Below, in pieces: positions 1 through 12,552 of a stretch of DNA of 64,000 nucleotides (position 1 is the first letter of the stretch; the number at the start of each line of letters is the position of its first letter). A program made the position numbers and the translations under genes. The notes under the pieces were generated by a model. That model had not been told where the DNA came from and did not search any database. It saw nothing but the letters and a program-made list of their open reading frames with translations. The stretch comes from Margaritifera margaritifera. Its lineage: Eukaryota > Mollusca > Bivalvia > Unionida > Margaritiferidae. Location of the stretch: assembly GCA_029931535.1 (NCBI GenBank), contig JAQPZY010001405.1:124001-188000 (forward strand). Direction: 5' to 3'.

Positions 1-293
1 GGAACTCACGTGATATGAATCAATACGAAACAAATCAAGAAAAAAGAATATGTAATGATAAAGCAAGGTTTTAACTGATTTTTTTATATTTCATTTGAAC
101 TTTTGTGTGTCCACATTTACAATATTTTTGTATAGTCTTTCCACAATTCTTGCAGTTCACCTTGCAAGGTTCTAGACATAAGGCAAGTCTATTGCATTAA
201 CTTAATGAGAAAAGCTGGCCTCAAAACATAATATCACTACATTAATCTTCATTAAATTTCAAGCTTTTGCATCAATTGTTAAAGCTTGGGTAA
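1..293. other. Anonymous AT-rich sequence
   Basis: No open frame, repeat or motif could be recognised in this stretch. Confidence 0.4.
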
Positions 294-324
294 TTAGATA
301 ATGAAGATATATGCCGACATATAA

Positions 325-520
325 TTTTCACAAGACCGCGCTATGTTGGTTCCATCCAGGTTATCCAAGACGAACTGAATGAACTCCCTTTCGCTTCCGT
401 CGAAGGCACACTGGCATATCTCGTTGGTGATAATGGTTAGGTAGCCTGGGTACAGTGGTCGACATATGTTTGGTTTGTCAATATATTCTTTTCTTTTTAT
501 TTCCCCGCTGATAACCCGTC
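325..520 (-). CDS. Possible orphan exon, product unknown
   Basis: An open frame on the minus strand (80 codons between 536 and 294) sits on a local island of higher GC than its flanks, which is the usual look of an exon in AT-rich DNA. The middle reads with balanced composition, including CAFDGSEREFIQFVLDNLDG, and lacks the low-complexity bias of the chance frames nearby. A possible donor (GTGAAA) follows the codons for Arg-Ser near position 331. The upstream boundary is unclear: a weak acceptor-like AG lies near 512. I do not recognise the protein and cannot exclude an old transposon fragment. What is seen is only the frame, the GC rise and the donor-like site; that it is an exon is inference. 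Confidence 0.25.
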
Positions 521-536
521 GAAAATAGTTTATCAT

Positions 537-1052
537 TAATTAATGGCACAGTACTGAGATTGTGGCGATATTGTCGCCTAGGGATATGCAAAGTATTTAC
601 CGGGATGTTTAATCCTATTAATAGCAAATTTACACATGACGTTGACCTTATCCAAAACGAGGCAAGGATGCGGTCTATTTCGGGACAACTTGATCAGAGT
701 TTTCGAACATGAAATTAGCCCATGGAATCCGAGGGGTAAAGCAGCGGGCGCTGCGCTCAGTTTTCGCAGGTCTACAGAGCGTCATTCTCTAGAACTAAAA
801 CGGACTGTAACACAGGATAACATACGAGTATGCATTCCTCAATAAGCTTCTATATGTTTATATCTCCTAACTTTTTGCAAGCGTGTATTTATTACTATGG
901 ATATTAATTAAAACAAATATTCATGCATTAGAATTATATATTGTATAGGTGGTAAATTGGTTATTTTTCATACATAATTTATACAGAATCGGGAGAAAAA
1001 GAAAAATCCACTTTTCTGAATCAAAGTACTGTAAATGTCGGCGAAGCTTTTG
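537..1052. other. Unassigned stretch with a small GC-rich patch
   Basis: A short hairpin (GGCGA/TCGCC arms) lies at 563-577. A GC-richer patch at about 640-800 carries a 69-codon plus-strand frame (636-845) that has no recognisable motif; it could be a fragment of a dispersed repeat. The remainder is plain AT-rich sequence. Confidence 0.35.
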
Positions 1053-2136
1053 CTATTTATTGACCATAACTATTTATTGACCATGATAGACCATAACTAT
1101 TTATTGACCATGATAGACCATAACTATTTATTGATCATAATAGACCATGACTATTTATTGACCATGATAGACCATGACTATTTATTGACCATGATGGACC
1201 ATGACTATTTATTGACCATTATGGACCATGACTATCTATTGACCATGATAGACCATAACTATTTATTGACCATGATAGACCATAACTATTTATTGACCAT
1301 GATGGACCATAACTATTTATTGACCATGATAGACCATGACTATTTATTGACCATGATAGACCATAACTATTTATTGATCATGATAGACCATAACTATTTA
1401 TTGACCATGATGGACCATAACTATTTATTGACCATGATGGACCATAACTATTTATTGACCATGATAGACCATGACTATTTATTGACCATGATAGACCATA
1501 ACTATTTATTGACCATGATAGACCATGATTATTTATTGACCATGATAGACCATGACTATTTATTGACCATGATGGACCATAACTATTTATTGACCATGAT
1601 AGACCATGACTATTTAATGACCATGATAGACCATAACTATTTATTGATCATGATAGACCATAACTATTTATTGACCATGATAGACCATGACTATTTATTG
1701 ATCATGATAGACCATAACTATTTATTGATCATGATAGACCATAACTATTTATTGACCATGATAGACCATAACTATTTATTGACCATGATAAACCATAACT
1801 ATTTATTGATCATGATAGACCATGACTATTTATTGACCATGATAGACCATAACTATTTATTGATCATGATGGACCATAACTATTTATTGACCATGATAGA
1901 CCATGACTATTTATTGACCATGATGGACCATGACTATCTATTGACCATGATAGACCATGACTATTTATTGACCATGATGGACCATGACTATCTATTGACC
2001 ATGATAGACCATCACTATTTATTGACCATGATGGACCATGACTATTTATTGACCATGATGGACCATGACTATTTATGGACCATGACTATTTATTGACCAT
2101 GATGGACCATGATTATTTATTGATAATGATGGACCA
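1053..2136. repeat. 27-bp minisatellite, about 40 copies
   Basis: A head-to-tail array with a 27-bp period made of a gaccat-containing half and an actatttattg half. Copies vary mainly at A/G positions (ataac or atgac; atagacc or atggacc). Because the period is nine codons, one frame stays open for 353 codons (1035-2096) and would read as repeats of MIDHNYLLT or MIDHDYLLT. I treat this as a by-product of the period, not as a gene: there is no flanking coding sequence, and the frame simply runs off at the array end. The first copies are partly deleted. Confidence 0.95.
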
Positions 2137-2140
2137 AGGT

Positions 2141-3054
<914 letters not shown>

Positions 3055-3447
3055 CACTGACAAATAAGTGTTACTGAATGATAACTTACACGTTTCATTT
3101 CTTTGGACAGGTAGGATTTCAACGCTTGTATTGTGGAGGAATGACAAAGGCCATACGATAAGGCAAATATGGAAATGCAAAGAAAAGTACGAGGAAAAAA
3201 TAATTAATTCCTTCGTCAAGAAAATGGACACTGTGTTGATACACTTTGGAATTGCTGTTAAAACTATGCAGCGTTAGCAATTATAGCGAACTACATGTTA
3301 TAAATGACCCAAAAATATTTCATGGGTTTAAACTCATCTCGTCTTATATTAGGATCGTAAGCATTCATTAGGATGATGGTCTCAACCAACGAGGAACCAA
3401 GGATATATTCTACCTTTACAACCGTACGTAACCAAATAGGTCCACTG

Positions 3448-3970
<523 letters not shown>

Positions 3971-4665
3971 GCCATCCAAACATTTTAAAAGTCCTAACAC
4001 TTTGGTATCATACAATTTACACCAAAGCACAACAAAAGGTTTCGTCTGCTTACAAGGACAAATCAGCTTACTTCACGGGAGTAATTTGATGGATGCGGAA
4101 CTTCATCCACGGACAAAATGTATAATTGATCATGTGTCGATATAAAATGGTCAGACCTAATAATGCCACCTCACGTCCACTTTCCAGCGAAAACACTGGA
4201 AGCTTGCAGAGATAATTACATTTTTTTTTTCCTTGGGGGGAGGGTGTTTTTTGTGAACCTTAAGTAAAGTTCAAACTTCTCCGTGGTTCTTAAATGGAAA
4301 AATAAAAGACTACTTTCATTTTATTTTTTTTATTTTTGTTTACGAATATACTTAATGTATACCTTATCTTCAACAACAAATATCCATTTCAATGCGTTGT
4401 ACGCTGAATTAATTAATCGTCGGCTCCGCCTATTTTGCATATTGCAATGGCCTGCTGACCAGTTCTATTGCCGGCAATGTGTGACTTATTAAATAATCGC
4501 AGCCACTCTGGTAAACTCGCCGGAACAGCTCCGACACCTACATACTTGTGACTTTGTAACATATACTAATTCATAAAGTCATGCAAGTTCAAAATTTCTC
4601 GTTCAATGTTCATGAAAATTTGTGTTCCCTTCAATGGAAGTCATCGTCAAAAGAAACACGCTGGT
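3971..4665. other. Unassigned stretch
   Basis: Possibly the decayed interior of the preceding LINE to about 4110. A poly-T and G-rich patch lies at 4218-4243. The 69-codon frame at 4283-4492 shows no domain. A TTTATT at about 4666-4671 (AATAAA on the minus strand) may serve the exon described next. Confidence 0.35.
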
Positions 4666-4726
4666 TTTTATTACATACTTTGCTATGAAAATATGTAGGC
4701 AGAACCATATCTGCTCTGGCGATCCA

Positions 4727-4894
4727 TCAATCATTCCTTTGTAAAGGTAACGTCCGGTTCATCCCCAGTATGTTCAGTGCATAACACTTGTTTGCCAAAA
4801 AGACCCTTTTATGAGATTGCTGACGCCACTGTTCTTGCTTCTGGAAGATGTGTGAGGAAATCAGTCCAGGGTAAATATTGCCAGGATCTGTTGT
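4727..4894 (-). CDS. Possible terminal exon, product unknown
   Basis: On the minus strand a good splice acceptor (pyrimidine-rich run ending ttttgcag, AG at 4896-4895) precedes a 55-codon open segment in phase 0 that ends in a TGA at 4729-4727. It reads as a well-mixed protein with the stretch SSHIFQKQEQWRQQSHKR near its centre. About 60 bp past the stop the minus strand has AATAAA (4671-4666), a plausible polyadenylation signal. Together these make a believable last exon. I do not recognise the protein; no upstream partner exon was identified. Alternative: a chance frame in a decayed repeat. The acceptor, frame and poly(A) hexamer are seen; gene status is inference. Confidence 0.35.
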   Translation of the reverse strand, partial: TTDPGNIYPGLISSHIFQKQEQWRQQSHKRVFLANKCYALNILGMNRTLPLQRND

Positions 4895-4899
4895 CTGCA

Positions 4900-5240
4900 A
4901 AAGATATCTATATGATGGTAGCAAGGTAGCAAAGGAAATTAGTGTATTTGTTAATTTAAAAATTGGAGACACAGTAAAAGAGGAAAGGATTAATCATTAG
5001 TAGAAAAAGAAATGAGTTATACGAACAAGTCTTTTCAGATAATCTAAATCCACAAGTTATCCAAATGGATTTTAAGGCAAGTCATATGTCGAGTCCACAT
5101 TAAGGCGTAACATTGCCAAAACGATACATTAATTTAACTTTCCTTTAATTTGACATTGATTGATCGAAATTATTTTTCAGATGTTGCATACTGTCAACAT
5201 TAGCATATGAAGTGCAGGTGTTCTTAAAGAGCTGTTTAGA
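4900..5240. other. Anonymous AT-rich sequence
   Basis: Nothing recognisable on either strand. Confidence 0.4.
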
Positions 5241-5705
5241 CGTATGTGTGTGTCTGTGCCGTCACTCACTTACACACTGCCACCTTCACTAAAACCAAAA
5301 AACTAATTTTACAACCACAACACAAGACAGTGTTTAGCAAATCCTCCACGTACATCATTTATCTAATTGACATAACTTTCCGTACACAATATTGCACCTG
5401 TGATACGATATTACTCTAGATGCACCGAATCACCTATATAAATAAATCAACCGCGTCTAATACTGTCTCAATAAACAGTCGTCTGCACAAACTCCTTTTA
5501 TAACTAAACCAAGAAAAAATACTTATGCCCCATTAATTCTTTATAGATTTAGCGGAAAAGTTGCACTATCGTACCCAAACAAGTTGTATGCACTTTAACT
5601 AGCAATTATATTGACTTGTTTTATTTTTACAATATACCAAAGTTAGGTACAATGTGATTACAAGTGGTAAATGGAAGAAGCCTTCAGCAAATAATATTTA
5701 AAATT
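5240..5705. repeat. Diverged relative of block A
   Basis: This segment keeps short collinear matches to 38.88-39.15 kb and 44.86-45.10 kb, including gatgcaccgaatcacct (matching gatgcactgaatcacct) and further on tgcactttaac followed by a run with aatataccaaagttaggta. The order and spacing are preserved, but identity is clearly lower than between the other two copies. Confidence 0.45.
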
Positions 5706-6020
5706 AAGTTTGCAAAATGTATTATCAAAATCTTTTAATATAATTTACAATAATACTGACGAAAGCAATTTTTTTGACTTCTGCAGGGCAAAATATGCTA
5801 CTTCACAGCTTTTATAAGTCAAGTTTGGTAGTAAACTGTGCGGTGCCTTTCCATTAATTACACGCTGATAATGCTTTATGTATCGTTCAAATATTGCTTT
5901 ATGAAATAATATTCATATATTTGTTGTACCTACTTTATGACAGTTTCATGTGATAATACATTTAAGAAATCCATCTTTCCAATACACAGCACCCTCACTA
6001 TAATGCTATTCAGGTAGCCA
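5706..6020. other. Anonymous AT-rich sequence
   Basis: No gene, motif or repeat recognised. Confidence 0.4.
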
Positions 6021-6514
6021 TAAAGTGTATTGTGTTATAAACAAGGTCACCTTGAACTGATGAAGTGTATTGTGTTATAAACAAGGTCACCTTGAACTGA
6101 TGAAGTGTATTGTGTTATAAACAAGATCACCTTGTACTGATGAAGTGTATTGTGTTATAAATAAGGTCACCTTGTAATGATGAAGTGTACTGTGTTATAA
6201 ACAAGGTCACCTTGTACTGATGAAGTGTATTGTGTTATAAACACGGTCACCTTGTAACGATGAAGTGTATTGTGTTATAAACAAGGTCACCATGTACTGA
6301 TGAAGTGTATTGTGTTATAAACACGGTCACCTTGTAACGATGAAGTGTATTGTGTTATAAACAAGGTCACCATGTACTGATGAAGTGTTTTGTGTTATAA
6401 ACACGGTCACCTTGTACTGATGAAGTGCATTGCGTTATAAACAAGGTCATCTTGTACTGATGAAGTGTATTGTGTTATAAACAAGGTCACCTTGTACTGA
6501 TGAAGTGTATTGTG
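6021..6514. repeat. 40-bp minisatellite, about 12 copies
   Basis: Head-to-tail 40-bp units starting at tgaagtgtattgtg and carrying caaggtcaccttg, an odd-length near-palindrome with AAGGTCA inside. AAGGTCA is the extended nuclear-receptor half-site, so the array repeats that motif at fixed spacing. Copies differ by one to four substitutions. The period is not a multiple of three and no frame is open through it. Confidence 0.95.
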
Positions 6515-6578
6515 CTGATGAAGATGCAGTATCAGAACAAAATCAGCCACTACAATTATTGGTATCCATGACTATACA

Positions 6579-6798
6579 TGCCGTATATACTCGTTTATAA
6601 GTCGACTCCAACTGCAATCTACACAGACCCAGATCTTTCGTCGCATAATGCACCAGCAGATCTGGGTCTGTGCAGTTTGTTAGGAGTAATCAGTAGAACA
6701 AACATCATAGTCCCTGATCTGTCAGCGCATGATGCTACGGCAGATCATTGTCTATGTTGTTTGTAGTTGGTCTTGAATTATAAACGAGTATATCTGAT
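6579..6798. mobile_element. Foldback MITE, copy A
   Basis: Starts ccgtatatactcgtttataa and ends with the inverted ttataaacgagtatat. Between them lie two palindromic modules built from cagatct / gatctgcc arms around a gcataatgc centre (about 6625-6680 and 6705-6765). This copy is the most diverged; its flanks (TG and AT) no longer show a clean TA duplication. The 62-codon frame across it is a chance product of the palindromes. Confidence 0.8.
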
Positions 6799-7183
6799 AT
6801 GTTATATGAGTAATTTATTGATACTATTCATATTTATTGGTTTTCCAATATCAAGAAGAGATATACTTATGAATTAAATCTTCTGAACTAATATTTATAA
6901 AAGATAGTGATGCAAGGATTTTATCAATTTCATTTCTAATACTATGACCGTATATAAAATATTGTAATTGTCAATGTTCACATATAGTTTTTTGTTTTTT
7001 CTTCACAAATTTGCTTTTGAATTTAAACATCATTTTGATTTGCATAATATATCCTACTCAAGACCCCTCTGTGTGCCTTCTCGATTCACAAAAAGCACCA
7101 TGCGACTTTCAGTATTGATTTATATCTAGTTAATACATACAAATACCTGCCTCGGTGTGTCCTTGGAAAAGGCACTTACGGGT

Positions 7184-7349
7184 CCAAATGCAGATCAGGG
7201 TCTATGCAGATCAGGGTCTATGTTGTCTATTCTCCTGATTAGTCCTTACAAACTGCATAGATCCAGATCTGCCGGCGCCTTATGCGACGGCAGATCTGGT
7301 CTATGTAGTTTGCAGTTGGTATCATATCATACACGAGTATATACGGTAG
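7184..7349. mobile_element. Foldback MITE, copy B (left end missing)
   Basis: Same family as the elements at 6.58 and 8.71 kb. It begins inside the first module, repeats the phrase gcagatcagggtctat twice, contains the second palindrome (7257-7304) and ends with the normal terminus cgagtatatacggta. The left terminal repeat is absent. Confidence 0.75.
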
Positions 7350-7910
7350 CTCAAATTTCCTAGGCATGATATAGTCAAAACAAGTGTCATTAAAACCAGC
7401 ACAACTAAACAAATATAACCTGCACTGAAATTTATAGTGTATCTAACATTCATTCATTTCAACTGGAAACCCAAACCCTTGATCTGATATCGGGACCTAC
7501 AAACCGTTGATTAAAGTGCAGACCATTTTGATCGATCATATAATACTGATTTCTGTATGCATCTAATTGTAAAGATACCCTAAAAATTCGACATTAAGAC
7601 GACCCTGAAATACTCGAATACTGTGAATGAATTTATTGTCGTGGATAAAAATGTTCGTGATTTCGCCAGGAAAATTACATTTTCATTGGTACTTACATTC
7701 ATGGATTGAGATTCTACAGTAGAATTATTGTTCGTTGAGCCTTTAAATTCCTTTTTCTCTCTTTCATTCTTGTGGCAAAAACAAAATCTAAGAAAAGTGA
7801 TACGAAATATGGTGAATTCACGTTTTGTTCTTTAGAATGAGCCATCTCCAAAATACATAGCCTGATGTGTTTAATGCACATCGTACACGCATGAAATTTA
7901 CGCGCAGAGT

Positions 7911-7912
<2 letters not shown>
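7350..7912. other. Anonymous AT-rich sequence
   Basis: No supported gene or repeat. Minus-strand Ser/Leu-rich frames ending here are driven by the adjoining GA tract. Confidence 0.4.
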
Positions 7913-7954
<42 letters not shown>

Positions 7955-8012
7955 GAGAGACAGAGAGAGAGAGAGAGACAGAGAGACAGAGACAGAGAGA
8001 GAGAGAGAGAGA
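7913..8012. repeat. (GA)n microsatellite with GACA interruptions
   Basis: About 100 bp of GA repeats with periodic ACAGA units. Confidence 0.97.
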
Positions 8013-8707
8013 AACGTATGTTTTCATAGAAGAAACAAAGATAATTGTCAAAATGTATTGTAAAATCATTAATCAATTACAATAAAATTAATATGTTCTA
8101 TTTCAATGCTGCATGAAAAGAATAGACCATTCTTTCACATTGCTGAAATATATATTAATAATTTTAGATACACAGAAAATATTGTCTCATCGTCTAACGA
8201 AATTTCTACTCGAAAAAACGCCTACCCTGAAGGTGATCCGTTCTCAAAATAAGCCCAAGAAAAATTTCTAATGAATAATATAATCCGAAGCTTATTTTCG
8301 AGTTTTTACGGTTTCCAAAGAGACCATGTTCGATAAATATAAAGGAGCCTTACTTTATAAAAAAAACAGAGAAAGATACAAAAAGGACGAAACACATCGA
8401 AGGCCCTGTCAACAATCTACCTTAAAGTAGGATTTAGATCCTTTTTTTATTGTTGTTAAAAATGCATTTTTTTAAAGCAGTATATCTTATTCTCACCTAT
8501 AACATCAACTCCATTTGCCTTTTGATGAAGAAAAAGAACGGCAACCCTCGATAACGGCAATAAATTGACATTTGTTTGTAATATTATAATAATTATTATA
8601 CATCGTTGGTACCAATTATCAGCTCCAAATAATGCTATGGATATTAGCTTTGTTAGAACCTGAGATAAGGGCAAAAAGTGTCACTATGGATTTTAAACAA
8701 AATTAAC
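8013..8707. other. AT-rich stretch with a weak inverted pair
   Basis: Inverted matches of moderate quality (tactcgaaaaaacgcc near 8210 against ttttcgagtttttacgg near 8295, with caaaataagcc and gcttattttcg between) suggest a small decayed inverted-repeat element at about 8208-8312. Nothing else is recognisable. Confidence 0.35.
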
Positions 8708-8709
8708 TA

Positions 8710-8878
8710 CCATATATACTCGCGTATAATGAGGGTGAAAATGTAAACAACATAGACCCTGATCTGCCGTCGCATAATGCGCTGGCAGATCAGGGTCTAT
8801 GTTGTTTGTTCTACTGATTAGTCCTTACAAACTGCATAGACTCAGATCTGCCGGCACATTATACGCGAGTATATACGG
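8710..8878. mobile_element. Foldback MITE, copy C
   Basis: Flanked by TA on both sides (8708-8709 and 8879-8880), as expected for TA-targeting elements of the Tc1/mariner type. Left terminus ccatatatactcgcgtataa, right terminus acgcgagtatatacgg. The left palindromic module is complete (about 8751-8802); the right module has lost its second arm, so the element is about 170 bp instead of about 226 bp. Confidence 0.85.
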
Positions 8879-9038
8879 TACAAGCCGGTGTTCTGAATAA
8901 ACAATAAATAATGAATTTAGGGTCCAATAAAACTAAGCGGTAAAGACAGTAAGACTAGTTTTACTAGAGCCTAATTTTTTAATATCCATCGTATATTTCC
9001 AAATCCAACACAAGGGTAAAGTGTGGGAAACGTGAGGC

Positions 9039-9177
9039 ATGTATGTATGTATGTATGTATGTATGTATGTATGTATGTATGTATGTATGTATGTATGTAT
9101 GTATGTATGTATGTATGTATGTATGTATGTATGTATGTATGTATGTATGTATGTATGTATGTGTATGTATGTATTTT

Positions 9178-9209
<32 letters not shown>

Positions 9210-9291
9210 TGTATGTATGTATGTATGTATGTATGTATGTATGTATCTATGTATGTATGTATGTGTGTATGTGTGTGTATGTATGTATTTT

Positions 9292-9323
<32 letters not shown>

Positions 9324-9513
9324 TGTATGTATGTATGTATGTATGTATGTATGTATGTACGTACGTACGTACGTACGTACGTACGTACGTACGTATGTAT
9401 GTATGTATGTATGTATGTATGTATGTATGTATGTATGTATGTATGTATGTATGTATGTATGTATGTATGTATGTATGTATGTATGTATGTATGTATGTAT
9501 GTATGTATGTATG
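9039..9513. repeat. (GTAT)n microsatellite with a (GTAC)n core
   Basis: About 475 bp of GTAT tetranucleotides, with two imperfect islands (9161-9182 and 9243-9295) and a homogenised, self-complementary GTAC run at 9357-9393. It directly abuts the 3' end of a minus-strand LINE and is probably its expanded tail. The long Met-Tyr-Val-Cys frames are artefacts. Confidence 0.97.
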
Positions 9514-9761
9514 TGGTTTAACTGTTAATAAGCAACATCCTGGTTATATAGTGTGGAGTAAAAATAAGGCTTCAAAAGAATAAAAATTCAAACCTGCTAA
9601 AATCTTCAGAAACATAAACCCTTTCAAATAAAACATGAACTCCTGAAACATTAAAAATAAACGTTAAAAAAGTTCACATTCTCTCAAAGGTATATAAAAG
9701 AAAAGAATAAGGTAAAATAGGTAAAATCCCCAATATATAAAGATAATACACACACACACAG

Positions 9762-9845
<84 letters not shown>

Positions 9846-10035
9846 ACTTAAACACTTATCTCATCTGGTGGCACATAATCAAAAAGCTTCTACATTGCGT
9901 TGATATTAAAAACTTCTGTCGAACGGGGTGGAAGTCAATATAGTTAAGGGTCGAAACCATCCAAAAATACATGAACAAAATTACAGGTTGGAGTGCATTT
10001 AGCTGCACTGGACTGAGTTTAACATCTGTCTCAAG
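9514..10035 (-). pseudogene. LINE C-terminus and 3' UTR, minus strand
   Basis: On the minus strand the part at about 9960-9865 reads with frameshifts as the end of a LINE ORF2, including FNINA and KLFDYVPPDEIS, which matches the same position in the copies at 30.98 and 61.02 kb (FDGVPPEE, YDDVPPEK). Below 9750 it becomes the family 3' UTR: tgaaagggtttatgtttc, gaagattttagca and, at the end, gttaaac followed by the CATA tail. An AT/CA microsatellite (9750-9841) is expanded between the coding end and the UTR. The element is 5'-truncated and dead. Family: C-terminal motif shared with the RNase H-bearing LINE at 59.1-61.3 kb, suggesting a Jockey-like group; clade is inference. Confidence 0.7.
9750..9841. 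repeat. (CA)n(TA)n microsatellite
   Basis: CA repeats followed by about 68 bp of TA repeats, lying inside the LINE remnant. Confidence 0.97.
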
Positions 10036-10124
10036 ATGAGACCATTATAAAGAAAAGCATAGTGAACGGTACTTCGTCACCAAACATTCAGAAAATATTA
10101 GTTAAATCAGTATTTCAAAAATTC

Positions 10125-10221
10125 ACCATGTTTGCTCTGGCTTAAAATCATAGACAACTCTTATAAAATACACCATGTTTGCTCTGGCTTAAAATCATAG
10201 ACAACTCTTATAAAATACACC
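10125..10221. repeat. 48-bp direct duplication
   Basis: Two identical adjacent copies of a segment starting accatgtttgctctgg and ending ataaaatac. The perfect identity implies a recent event. Confidence 0.9.
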
Positions 10222-11589
10222 AAGAAAAAATGTTGCTGAATGAATTTCTTCTCTGTGACACGCGTTTTGAAACCAGATCGCAATTTTAGGAAGCACGCTT
10301 GCGAAACTGTTTTACGGCAGGTCGTAAGTCTCGAATTATTTCGGACAGTGCGGTATAATTTTCGTTGATTTTATCGTTTTCTTTACCATGATTGTTATAG
10401 CTTGATTACAATTTCATTCACATTTGTATTCATCATTATTAAATAAGTTACAGAAGTCTAAATGACATTATATGACGTTCAGTATACTCTAAAGTAAAAC
10501 AACACGCTATGACATAATGGGGTTAAAGATTACGTCCTAACGATTATGTAATACCAATCACGTTATTCGGAGCTGCGCTGTAAACGTTGATTTGACAATA
10601 GCGACCATACTTAAGACAAAACACTCAGCCTCTTTCATGCGATAATTTTGAACAACAGCTTCACAATGATTTAGCGAGTTTCAATACTTTTACAGTAAAT
10701 ATACACACGTCGTCTAATAAAATCATACAGTTTTTGTAATTAACTTAGTGCATTTTGGATTTCTTTTTGAGTGCAAGCCAGCGTGGTAACTAACATGCAA
10801 ACTATTACGTTAAAATTACCCTTCTTGTGTGAAAATGAGATGTTCATAGGATTTTTATTCTATTTTTTACAATTGCTGGATCTATTTCACAACAAAATAT
10901 ATATGTATGGTTTATGCATACCACAACAGACTCTAATACCATGATGTAATATTAGCCTATGACATACAGTATGTGATATCTCTGATTATAATCTACATGT
11001 ACAATACTTATATTGGTGCGTAAAATCCAGATAACGACAACTACACTATATGTGATAAATGAAGTAGATGCCCATAACTGTTTTTCTGTTTAAAATATAT
11101 CGATCTCTCGATTGCTATTGCGATGGTATTATGCCTGCATGTCACACGTCATTCACGTCAGAAATGACCCCTAATAGTGTCTTTATCTATACACTTTTCA
11201 AGGCAAACACTTTATAAAAGGATGACGCATTCAGTGAAAGATAACACCAACTTACCTTTGATTTGCTAAAAAATGTATTTATTAATTGTTTTATATATAA
11301 AGATTACAGGACAGTGTACATGCAACTCATCCCTGATTGCTCGATTGAACTTATATAATAGCAATCATTTTATTTCACAGATTCTTCCTTTGTGCCTTGG
11401 TTAATCAATTTACTGTTGAATAAAGCATTTATGTCACGAAAAGTACCAAGATAAATAATAGTACGTACAGCATTTACACATAACGAGACTGAAGAAGTTT
11501 AAGTATATACATAAACAATAATTCTGTAGTAAATAGTGAGCACTCTTAAGTCAAAATATGTCTTAAGAAATATATACAGGGTCAATAAT
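10222..11589. other. Anonymous AT-rich stretch
   Basis: No long frame, repeat or RNA gene recognised. A TATAAAAG with a TCAGTG 20 bp downstream (11213-11236) resembles core promoter elements, but the spacing is too short to be convincing. Confidence 0.35.
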
Positions 11590-11594
11590 GATTG

Positions 11595-11755
11595 GTTGGT
11601 TTTATTTTATCGGCACTTTGCGCACATTATAGGCTATTACATGCCGAGGATATGGGAGTTATCTGCCTTTCCCACGGACACACACAGGCAGCCATCCCGG
11701 GCTAACCTGGGCGGGTATCGACGCTCTACCAATTGAGCTAAAGTGGCTCCCAACA
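11595..11755 (-). mobile_element. tRNA-derived SINE
   Basis: On the minus strand the head contains tagctcaattggtagagc (11740-11723), an excellent tRNA A box of a Pol III promoter. The B-box region downstream is degenerate (ggttagcccgg at about 11706-11696). The body continues through cagataactccc to an A-rich end with ataaaataaaacc near 11600. A tRNA-like head, unrelated body and A-rich tail are the SINE pattern. No CCA end or full cloverleaf is visible, so a functional tRNA gene is unlikely. Confidence 0.6.
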
Positions 11756-11759
11756 GGAT

Positions 11760-12552
11760 CAACAAGGCGGTGTCGAGCAAATGATTTTCATGATATTTCT
11801 CAATATTCAACTCGAATGTTTGCAGCACGAAATGGCAACCTCATTTAATACAATAATATACAACCCCTTAAAACTGTTTATTAATGAAAACCATATAATT
11901 AAGTATCGAGAATAGATGAAAACAGAGTGTATTTTTTTCTATTTAATCACTTGCTCGGTTTAAAAGTACAAATTGCACACATTTGGCAATGAAAACAGAA
12001 AGCCTAGAATTATGTTACTATATGTTGACACGAACGAATAAGAACGTCATAATACATTTTTCAAAACATAAATAACACGAACAACACATGAAAAGTGTAT
12101 AGAACACGAAGGCAGTTTTTTTTATATAATACGCAAAACCATGTCACCAAAGGAACCACTGTACGGTAGCAATATATTCAATACCTTCTTCCAAGACCAT
12201 AATTATTGACCTTTTTTGAGGCGAATATGATGTTTTTTGAACAAGAAAACCTCATATTGACCGACGCGAAGTGGAGGTAAATTTGATGAATTTGCTGGTT
12301 AAGGAAACTTCAAATTCACCAAAACAACATTTCTACAATCTTTCCTTGCATAATTAAATTCAAAACTCTGACAATAAACTCATTTCAAAAATAGGAAAAA
12401 TGCAATTTTAGCTGTATAACGCCGCAAAATATGTAATGACTTCATCTAAAAGTCAATGACGCAACAACAATGTAATATGATGAAGTATATCTAATCACGT
12501 GACGTCGTGTCATCCAATGGAAAAAACATCTGTTAAAGAAATCATGTAATAA
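11760..12552. other. Anonymous AT-rich stretch
   Basis: Nothing recognised apart from short A and T runs. Confidence 0.4.

Noticed and set aside
1053..2136. CRISPR-like or other direct repeat arrays with spacers
   Set aside because: All arrays here are contiguous tandem repeats without unique spacers, and the DNA is eukaryotic.
9023..9583. Three overlapping long plus-strand frames of Met-Tyr-Val-Cys repeats
   Set aside because: All frames of a (GTAT)n tract are stop-free; this is a simple-sequence artefact.
11213..11236. TATAAAAG followed by TCAGTG as a core promoter
   Set aside because: The spacing of 20 bp is too short and no transcript or exon follows.
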